A stretch of DNA of 5,710 nt from Tannerella sp. (GTDB lineage: Bacteria > Bacteroidota > Bacteroidia > Bacteroidales > Tannerellaceae): contig JAISEZ010000127.1 in assembly GCA_031263835.1 (NCBI GenBank), positions 1 to 5,710 of the forward strand. The letters are read 5' to 3'. Position numbers and translations under genes: made by a program. A model generated the notes under the pieces. That model did no database searches and was not told the origin of the DNA. It saw nothing but the letters and a program-made list of their open reading frames with translations. Below, piece after piece: positions 1 to 5,710 of this stretch; within the stretch, counting starts at the first letter, position 1; every line of letters starts with the position of its first letter.

Positions 1-908
1 ATCCAGAGGACGCCTTCGCCGGTATTGTTGCTCTGAGTGTTGTAAACAGACAGCCATCCGGCAAATTCCGACGCCGTACCGCGAATATCCATCATCAGCG
101 TATATTCGTTGACCCGGTCGCCGCCGTTAGCGCCGATGTTGTGGCGTATCGTGTAGTATGCATTCGAGGCGGGTTTCACAGCGCCGGTACCGTCCGGCCC
201 GCTGATTATGGCAATATCGCCGCTGGCTTCCAAATCGGCGCCTATGGTTGACCGTCCGGGATTGTCGGCGTCCTCGAAAGTCCACATTCCGGCGATCCAT
301 TTACCGGCCGGCATGGAAGAGACGTCCACCACGGTGACAGCACATTCGGCTGTCCGGTCGTCGCTGATGACCGAAACTGCCGTGATTTTAGCCGTTCCGG
401 GCGCTACCGCCGTAACTACGCCGCCGTCCACCGTTGCCACTGAGGTATTGTCCGAAGTCCAGATGACTTCCTGCGTGAGGTTGTCAGGAACAATGGTGAC
501 CGCGAGTGTACGGGTTGCTTCCACCGGTATTCGTAGCGAGTTAGCGTTAAGCGAAATGCCCAGTGTGGGAATGACGGTTACCGTGCAGGTTTTTTCCCTT
601 TTCTCGTTGCTTGCGGCAGTAGCGGTTATGATGGTCGTGCCTTCGGAGAGGGCGCTTACCAGGCCATCGCCGTCCACCGTTGCAACGGACGGATTATCAC
701 TCGTCCAGATCACGCCCCTGTCGGTTGCCTCGAGTGGGAACACTTTTGCGACCAGTGTAGTCGTAGTGTTAATTAACATGACGGTATTGTCGGGAGTTAG
801 CCCGATGGCCTCTGCCCTGACGTCCTTCGTTTCGTCGGAACACGACTGTGTTCCCAGCGCTACTGCAAACAGGGCAATAGCAAACAGTTTAATTTTATCT
901 GTATTCAT
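1..908 (-). CDS. Surface lipoprotein with two Big_2 Ig-like domains and a LamG/ConA-like domain, C-terminus cut by the window edge
   Basis: Starting from ATG at 908 the frame is open to the window edge, giving 302 residues and a split codon beginning AT. Residues 1-23 form a lipoprotein signal: MNTDKIK, a hydrophobic core, and TQSC with Cys23. SDE follows the Cys, consistent with surface export in Bacteroidota. Residues ~36-113 and ~116-195 are two bacterial Ig-like group 2 domains with the hallmark VIWTSDN.SVATVDG, a G-T-(T/A)-x-I-T-A strand and a final C-(T/A)-VTV strand. From about 203 (GKWIAGMWTFEDADNPGRST), through NGGDRVNEYTLMMDIRG (261-277) and WLSVYNTQSNNTGEGVLW (285-302), the sequence resembles the N-terminal half of a LamG-like/concanavalin A-like jelly roll. 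Whether a catalytic module follows is not visible. The gene lies 41 bp after SusD, in the SusE/SusF position of a glycan-uptake operon. A surface glycan-binding protein is the simplest inference. A surface enzyme carrying these domains as accessories is the alternative. Confidence 0.9.
   Translation of the reverse strand, partial: MNTDKIKLFAIALFAVALGTQSCSDETKDVRAEAIGLTPDNTVMLINTTTTLVAKVFPLEATDRGVIWTSDNPSVATVDGDGLVSALSEGTTIITATAASNEKREKTCTVTVIPTLGISLNANSLRIPVEATRTLAVTIVPDNLTQEVIWTSDNTSVATVDGGVVTAVAPGTAKITAVSVISDDRTAECAVTVVDVSSMPAGKWIAGMWTFEDADNPGRSTIGADLEASGDIAIISGPDGTGAVKPASNAYYTIRHNIGANGGDRVNEYTLMMDIRGTASEFAGWLSVYNTQSNNTGEGVLW
324..803 (-). repeat. Tandem duplicated Ig-like (Big_2) domain coding repeat
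   Basis: Two copies of an Ig-like domain lie head to tail in the third gene, offset by 82 codons (Trp68 and Trp150 occupy equivalent positions). At protein level VIWTSDN(P/T)SVATVDG is nearly identical in both copies. At DNA level the 16-base run cgccgtccaccgttgc recurs exactly at 422-437 and 668-683, 246 bp apart. The remainder has diverged considerably, which suggests an old internal duplication with selection on the core strand. The boundaries given are domain estimates. Confidence 0.8.
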
Positions 909-949
909 ATAATATTCCAGTTTAATTTGTCTGTTAAAAATAAATGCCG
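909..949 (-). promoter_or_regulatory. AT-rich leader between the SusD gene and the third gene
   Basis: This 41-bp gap has only 10 G/C bases, in sharp contrast to the flanking coding sequence. On the minus strand it ends CTGGAATATTAT before ATG. GGA is the only faint Shine-Dalgarno-like element. I see no Bacteroides-type promoter (TTTG with TAnnTTTG) and no hairpin followed by a T-run. It therefore looks like a translation-initiation leader inside an operon rather than a transcription boundary. Confidence 0.5.
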
Positions 950-2776
950 TCACCACCCGAAGGGTTGCGTCAGGTTCGGATTGAGCACCGTTTCGCCGAT
1001 CGGAATCGGACGGTAATAATACTGGGGTTCCTTAAATTCCTTGCCCTCATCCCTGTCACTCCTCATCATGAGATGTCCCGGGACGCCGTTTTCCAGATAA
1101 ATCAGGTTTTCTTTACCGTTCTCATCATGAAGATAATAAAACAGTAACCTCGACCGCTCTTCCTCGGGATAGTTCAGTTCATCACCTACGTTGTTCAGCA
1201 GGGCGACATCGTTCACACCATCGCCGGTGACGTCGTAAGCGCCCAGCGCCGGGATGTATATGCCCTGCTGCCGCTCGCCGAAGAGACGGCCGGCATACCA
1301 GCGATGCAAATCCCAGTTGCGTAATGACTCGCAGGCCAGTTCGACGCGCCGCTCGCGGCGGATTTCCAGCAACACGCCCTTGTTGGCACCTGTCACGTTG
1401 GGATATTGCGCCGCCAGAATGGGATCAATCGAGGCGTTGGCCGTTGTCATGTTCAGGGCGGGCATTTCCACCCGGTCGCGAAGCAGCGTGATGCTGCGGT
1501 CCAGATCGTTCTGCGTCAGCGTGCCCAGCTCGGCCTTGGCTTCGGCATAGTTGAGCAATGCTTCGGCATAACGGTAGGTCAGCATGGCGGCATAAAAGTT
1601 GCCTCCGCCGAGCACCTGTTCCTGATAGATCGGATAATGTTTAAGCTGTCCGTAACCGCCCAATTCCGGTGTGGCATAGTAATCGCCTTCGGGGCCTTTG
1701 AAGCCGGGATAGGCAAATACCTGTGCAAAACGCGGATCGCGGTTTTTAAACACTTCGACGTACGTTTTCGTGGCATAGCCTGCCTGTGCCGTAAAACGGC
1801 TACCGTCGCGCATCAGGAACGTTTCCATCAAGCTGCGACTGAGCGAAGCATACGTATTCAGCACATTATTGATGACGCCTACGGTATGCTGGCTATAGTC
1901 AACCCACAGGATCACTTCCTTGTTTGCCCCCAGATTCAGGCTGTGAAACAGGTCCTGATAGCCGGGCGCTCTGTACATGTCGTTACCCATGTCCAGCACG
2001 CCCTTGCCGGTGATCTCGAACTGTCCGCTGTTCATAATTTCCTCGGCAGCGGTGGCCGCACGTTGCAGAAACGGTTCGGCGGTGGAGGCCAGATTCAACT
2101 CCGGGTGATAGCGGCGGAACGTTCCCTCGTAAAGGCAGAAGCGCGACAGCAGCGTCAGGGCGGTGTAGCGGTTCACCCGCGTGCGGTTGCCCAGCGTGGT
2201 CTTGATATGTGCCGAAGCATATTCAAGGTCTGCCACGATGGAATCGGCTACCAGTGTCCGGGGATCGGCGGGTTTAAACACGTCCGGGTCGTCCGAACCC
2301 AGCGCTTTGTTTGTCCACGGCACGTCCGAATAGCGGTCGATCATCCCGATGTAGAAATTGGCTCTGAAAAACCGTGCGATACCGAGAAAATGCTGCAGGT
2401 CGGCTTCCGTGCCCGATACGTCCTGCACATTCTCCAGCAGATAGTTTACGGCGCGCAACTGCGCCCATTTACCCGCGTTCCATGTATCGCCACTCACGTT
2501 CTCCTTGCTCAGATTTCCCCGCAGTGCATTCCACGCATCCGATCCTCGCAGGTAGGTAGTGACATTGTCCGAATCGAAGTCCTGATTGGCATAGCCGGGC
2601 ATCGCCGATTCCGTATATAGCCGGTTGACATAGATTTCCACGTCGCTTACCGTTTTAAAAAAACCGCCACCTGTAATGGCTGTTTGCGGCGCGCGATCCA
2701 AAAAGTCGTCGTTGCAGGCCGTGAATATCGCCGCAACGCATATCAAACTGATGATATATTTATTTATACGTTTCAT
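950..2776 (-). CDS. SusD/RagB-family nutrient-binding outer-membrane lipoprotein
   Basis: This is a complete 608-residue protein, within the usual 500-650 range for SusD. ATG at 2776 is supported by the lipoprotein signal that follows it: basic MKRINK, a hydrophobic stretch, and lipobox FTAC with the lipidated Cys at 21. The acidic NDDFLD after the Cys is the classic SusD start and resembles a surface-export signal. Further family marks are the RYSDVPW segment (148-154), the helical TPR-like repeats of the N-terminal half, RYAEALLNYAEAKAELG (402-418), EIRRERRVELACESLRNWDLHRW-type (471-493), and the C-terminal ending with P(I)P...LNPNLTQPFGW (590-608). Residues 515-523 (DVTGDGVND) resemble an EF-hand-like calcium loop, a common insertion in one SusD subgroup. 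In this family the protein sits outside the cell as a lid on SusC and binds the substrate before import. The gene lies 21 bp after the SusC stop, so co-transcription is very likely. I see no frameshift or truncation, and the ligand is unknown. Confidence 0.97.
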   Translation of the reverse strand: MKRINKYIISLICVAAIFTACNDDFLDRAPQTAITGGGFFKTVSDVEIYVNRLYTESAMPGYANQDFDSDNVTTYLRGSDAWNALRGNLSKENVSGDTWNAGKWAQLRAVNYLLENVQDVSGTEADLQHFLGIARFFRANFYIGMIDRYSDVPWTNKALGSDDPDVFKPADPRTLVADSIVADLEYASAHIKTTLGNRTRVNRYTALTLLSRFCLYEGTFRRYHPELNLASTAEPFLQRAATAAEEIMNSGQFEITGKGVLDMGNDMYRAPGYQDLFHSLNLGANKEVILWVDYSQHTVGVINNVLNTYASLSRSLMETFLMRDGSRFTAQAGYATKTYVEVFKNRDPRFAQVFAYPGFKGPEGDYYATPELGGYGQLKHYPIYQEQVLGGGNFYAAMLTYRYAEALLNYAEAKAELGTLTQNDLDRSITLLRDRVEMPALNMTTANASIDPILAAQYPNVTGANKGVLLEIRRERRVELACESLRNWDLHRWYAGRLFGERQQGIYIPALGAYDVTGDGVNDVALLNNVGDELNYPEEERSRLLFYYLHDENGKENLIYLENGVPGHLMMRSDRDEGKEFKEPQYYYRPIPIGETVLNPNLTQPFGW

Positions 2777-2797
2777 CTTCTTGTTGTTTTAATCGGG
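2777..2797 (-). promoter_or_regulatory. Short SusC-SusD intergenic gap and translation start region
   Basis: Only 21 bp separate the SusC stop from the SusD ATG. Read on the minus strand, the gap ends ACAACAAGAAG directly before ATG. There is no properly spaced GGAGG-type Shine-Dalgarno, as is usual for Bacteroidota, where A-rich leaders often serve instead. No promoter or terminator fits in this space, so the two genes are probably translated from one mRNA. Confidence 0.6.
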
Positions 2798-5710
2798 TTA
2801 AAAATTCAAATTTACTCCCATCGACCATACTCGCTGCATGGGATAATACTCGTCCGAGATGACTTCGGGATCGACCCATTTAACATGCAGGTTGTTGAGT
2901 GTCCACAAGTTCTCGCCGCTCACGTAGATTCGGAGCCGGTTGATTTTCCACTGCTTCATCAACGCGTCGGGCAGCGTGTAGCCTATGGTCAGATTCTTCA
3001 GCCTCATCCATGACGCATCCTGCAGGTATCTGGTTTGCGCAAGTTTCAGCCGGTCGTTATCTGCCCTTAATTTCGGGAGATAACCGTCGGGGTTTTCCGG
3101 TGTCCAGCGGTCGTACATCGCTGTAGTGGGGTTAACCCACGAACTGTCGTAGGTGCCCCAGAAATTCCGGTGACCGGCTATCGCGACGTTGCGTTTGCCG
3201 ACGCCATGCAGGAAAATGCGCAGGTCGAATCCTTTCCATTCAGCATTGCCCTCGAAGGAATAACGAAAGCGGGGCGTATTGTTTCCGATGATGCTACGGT
3301 CGCCCGGATCGTCCAGCGTATTGCTGCCGGTATTGATTTTCCCGTCGTCGTTGAGGTCATAAAACTTCAGGTCGCCGGCCTCGGCAGGACTGCTTATAAA
3401 AGCCATCCCGATCTGGTCTGCCCAGGCTTCTACCTCTTCGGTGGAGGAAAAGAATCCGGCCGTATGATAGCCCCAGATATTGCCTACTTCATAATCTTCA
3501 TACCAGTCGGCGAGATTCCCGGTGGGATTGTCGTATTTGGTAATCCACGCCCGGCTGTCCCACAGCATGAAACGCGCGCCATACGAGAGCGGCGAACCGC
3601 CGACGCTCACCCGGTCGCGATAGCCTACAGTTACATCCCAGCCCTTCGTTTTCAGGTCGGCTGCATTGGTCGTAGGCGCACCGGCGCCATAGAAGGAGGG
3701 CAACATTCTGCTTTGGGTCAACATGCCCTCCGTATAGCGGGTATAGATGTTGGCCGTGAGGTCGAAGCGGTTGTCAAACAATCCCAGATCAATTCCGCCG
3801 TTGACGGAGCGTACCCGTTCCCAGGTCAGGTCGCCGGCCACTACGCCGGGCTGGCCGATCCCCATCGGATAGGTGCCGTCGAGTCTGCGGCCGATATTTC
3901 CTGCGTTCATCGTGGCGTAGTACGGATAATAGCTGTTATTTACCTGATTCCCCAGCTCGCCGTACGACCCGCGCAGTTTCAGATTACTGATCCGCAATGC
4001 CTTATTGACGCCGCCAAAGAATTTTTCCTGCGATATGACCCATGCCGCCGAGCCGGAAGGAAAGAATCCCCAGCGACTTTTCTTCGGGTAACGGGATGTT
4101 CCATCCCTGCGTCCGTTAAATTCCAGAATATACCGGTTGTCATAAATATAATTCGCACGGAAGAAGAACCCTCTTAATGCCAGTTCATTGACCTCTTGGC
4201 TGTTGGAAATATCCCCGGTCGCCAGCTGGAGCGTCGGCAGGCTGGTGGTGATCAGGTCGTTTCTCCTCGTCCAGTAATCATTAATATACAGGTATTCCTG
4301 ATTGAAACCGGCCAGTGCCAGCACAAAATGCTTGTCGGCAAAGGTCTTGTGGAAATCGGTATACACGTTCATGACCGTATAATTATTGATCTTGGTATCA
4401 AGGCGATTATAGGTGCGTCCGTCGGTTTGGCGCGTCGAAAGACCCAGATCCGGCCCGTTATGATAATAGTTCACAAAAGCATTTTTATCCGTCGAAGTAT
4501 TTGTACGCCGGAAATTGGCGTCGCCCTTGATGTTCCACACATCCTTCAGGATATCAATCGTCGTGTTGAACGAGACCTGCGTTTCGTTGACCTGCGTATT
4601 TGTACGTCCGCCCTCCGGAATAAGCCCGTAAATGTCCGCCCCCATCGACGTGTAAGTTCCATCCGGATTATAAATGGGATAGAGCGAACGGCAGGAAAGG
4701 AGTTTGCCATACCAGCCGTGGTCGAGCGTAGTCGGATAATCGTAGTCGGAAGTGACGAAAGAGATATTCGAGCCTACTTCCCACCAGTTCGTGAACCGGT
4801 ACGTGCCCTTGCCGCGGAAATTGTATCGCTTGAAGACGTCGTTTGCTACGTTCAAAATACCGTCCTGCTGATAATAGGAGCCGCTCAGGTCGCATGTCAG
4901 CTTGTCGGTTCGCTGGGAAACGCGCAGGTTGGCGTTATACGTGGGCGAGGTCTGCCGGTACAGCATGTCAATCCAGTCGCTGGCGGCGTAATAGTCCCAC
5001 TCGTTGGGATTATTCGGGTGCTGAATGATTTCCGGCAGCGACGGATCTTCCGACCGCCGTTTAGCGTAGGCCACCTGCGCATCGGAATACCTTGTACTGG
5101 GAAAAACAGCTCCATTGACCAGCGACATGAACTCATACGGGTCGGTTACCATCTCGGCCAGTTGCTGACGTTCCCGGACACTGTAGTTGGCGTCGAAATC
5201 CACTTGCAGTTTGTCGCTTTTGGCCGTCTTGGTAGTAATCAGTACCACGCCGTAGGCTGCGCGGGCGCCGTAAATGGCTGCGGAGGCCGCATCCTGCAAG
5301 ATCGACGTGCTTTCAATATCGGCAGGATTGATGCGCGCGAGTTCAGCTGCCGTCACCGGTACGTTATCCACCAGAATAAACGCTTCGCCGCCGTTGATGG
5401 ACGTCGTTCCACGGATATTGATACCCGGCGCTTCACTGGCGCGACCGCTACCGACGTTAATGTTCATGCCGGGCGCCAGTCCCTGCAGGGCCAGATTGAC
5501 ATTGGTCACGGAACGGTTTTCCAGCGCTTTGCTTGATATGGCGGATACTGCACCGGACAGGTTCGCCTTCCTTTGCGTTCCGTATCCGACTACGATGACT
5601 TCGTCCAGCGCCCGGGTGTTTTCGGCCAGGGTGATGCTGACGGTTGTCCGGTTGCCGACGACGATTTCCTGCGTAAGGTATCCGATGTAGGAAATGACGA
5701 GCGTGGCGCC
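2798..5710 (-). CDS. SusC/RagA-family TonB-linked outer-membrane transporter, N-terminus cut by the window edge
   Basis: The frame is open from the window edge at 5710 to a TAA at 2798-2800, giving 970 visible residues. The GTG at 5509 is an internal Val codon, not a start, because the 67 codons upstream of it carry family sequence. Visible residues 1-30 are the tail of the carboxypeptidase-regulatory-like domain. DEVIVVGYGTQ (36-46) is the SusC-family signature leading into the plug. The plug runs to about 161, with NIRG (98-101), VDNVP (114-118) and the conserved block DAASAAIYGARAAYGVVLITTK-type at 140-161. The rest is the predicted 22-strand barrel, with an EF-hand-like DLNDDGKIN near 785, SGENLWT at 931 and a terminal aromatic Phe typical of outer-membrane barrels. 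Family members are about 1000-1100 residues, so I infer that roughly 70-90 residues are missing, including the signal peptide. The family role is TonB-dependent import of oligosaccharides, or sometimes peptides, in complex with the SusD lipoprotein encoded 21 bp downstream. The substrate cannot be read from the sequence. Confidence 0.97.
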   Translation of the reverse strand, partial: GATLVISYIGYLTQEIVVGNRTTVSITLAENTRALDEVIVVGYGTQRKANLSGAVSAISSKALENRSVTNVNLALQGLAPGMNINVGSGRASEAPGINIRGTTSINGGEAFILVDNVPVTAAELARINPADIESTSILQDAASAAIYGARAAYGVVLITTKTAKSDKLQVDFDANYSVRERQQLAEMVTDPYEFMSLVNGAVFPSTRYSDAQVAYAKRRSEDPSLPEIIQHPNNPNEWDYYAASDWIDMLYRQTSPTYNANLRVSQRTDKLTCDLSGSYYQQDGILNVANDVFKRYNFRGKGTYRFTNWWEVGSNISFVTSDYDYPTTLDHGWYGKLLSCRSLYPIYNPDGTYTSMGADIYGLIPEGGRTNTQVNETQVSFNTTIDILKDVWNIKGDANFRRTNTSTDKNAFVNYYHNGPDLGLSTRQTDGRTYNRLDTKINNYTVMNVYTDFHKTFADKHFVLALAGFNQEYLYINDYWTRRNDLITTSLPTLQLATGDISNSQEVNELALRGFFFRANYIYDNRYILEFNGRRDGTSRYPKKSRWGFFPSGSAAWVISQEKFFGGVNKALRISNLKLRGSYGELGNQVNNSYYPYYATMNAGNIGRRLDGTYPMGIGQPGVVAGDLTWERVRSVNGGIDLGLFDNRFDLTANIYTRYTEGMLTQSRMLPSFYGAGAPTTNAADLKTKGWDVTVGYRDRVSVGGSPLSYGARFMLWDSRAWITKYDNPTGNLADWYEDYEVGNIWGYHTAGFFSSTEEVEAWADQIGMAFISSPAEAGDLKFYDLNDDGKINTGSNTLDDPGDRSIIGNNTPRFRYSFEGNAEWKGFDLRIFLHGVGKRNVAIAGHRNFWGTYDSSWVNPTTAMYDRWTPENPDGYLPKLRADNDRLKLAQTRYLQDASWMRLKNLTIGYTLPDALMKQWKINRLRIYVSGENLWTLNNLHVKWVDPEVISDEYYPMQRVWSMGVNLNF

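Noticed and set aside
208..912. 234-codon plus-strand frame opposite the third gene
   Set aside because: It is low-complexity Ser/Thr/Val-rich sequence without a domain. The minus strand here encodes a lipoprotein signal plus Ig-like and LamG-like domains without interruption.
1406..2620. Long plus-strand open frames opposite SusD (1406-2620) and SusC (3170-4177 and 4196-5536)
   Set aside because: All three are codon-aligned with the sense genes, so a stop arises only where the sense gene uses TTA, CTA or TCA, codons that are scarce in these genes. The translations resemble no protein family, while the sense frames carry clear SusC/SusD motifs.
2807..2814. TAAATTTG on the minus strand, matching the Bacteroides -7 consensus TAnnTTTG, about 30 bp before the SusD start
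   Set aside because: It encodes the conserved VNL near the SusC C-terminus, and no TTTG -33 element lies at the expected distance upstream. A chance match is more likely than a promoter.
5507..5509. GTG as a start codon for SusC
   Set aside because: The frame continues upstream to the window edge and encodes DEVIVVGYGTQ and the end of the carboxypeptidase-like domain, which belong to the same protein. The GTG is the Val of RSVTNVN.
5274..5690. 138-codon plus-strand frame opposite the SusC N-terminal part
   Set aside because: It overlaps the plug and TonB-box region of SusC, shows no recognisable motif, and has no supporting neighbour or leader.

Overview
The window looks like part of a Bacteroidota (Bacteroidetes) genome, most plausibly Bacteroidales. 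The evidence is a SusC/SusD pair, found essentially only in that phylum, together with phylum-style lipoprotein signals (a lipobox cysteine followed by acidic residues) and AT-rich gene starts without a clear Shine-Dalgarno sequence. The coding sequence is fairly GC-rich, so genus cannot be assigned with confidence.

All three genes lie on the minus strand, and transcription runs from high to low coordinates. Positions 5710-2798 hold a SusC/RagA-type TonB-linked outer-membrane transporter. Its signal peptide and most of its N-terminal carboxypeptidase-like domain fall outside the window. After a 21-bp gap, positions 2776-950 hold a complete 608-residue SusD/RagB-family surface lipoprotein. After a further 41 bp, positions 908-1 hold the N-terminal 302 residues of a third lipoprotein, with two tandem bacterial Ig-like (Big_2) domains and the start of a LamG/concanavalin A-like domain. 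Its C-terminus is cut off by the window edge.

Together this is the core of a polysaccharide-utilisation-locus-type operon. SusD would cap the SusC barrel and capture an oligosaccharide (or possibly a peptide), and SusC would import it using TonB energy. The third protein sits where SusE/SusF-like surface binding proteins or surface hydrolases are usually encoded, and would display its LamG-like domain on an Ig stalk. No hydrolase, regulator or sulfatase is visible, so the substrate cannot be named.

I found no RNA gene, mobile element, CRISPR array or convincing promoter or terminator. The window reads as a standard SusCD locus with a less common accessory lipoprotein. I see no sign of a previously undescribed system beyond that accessory protein.
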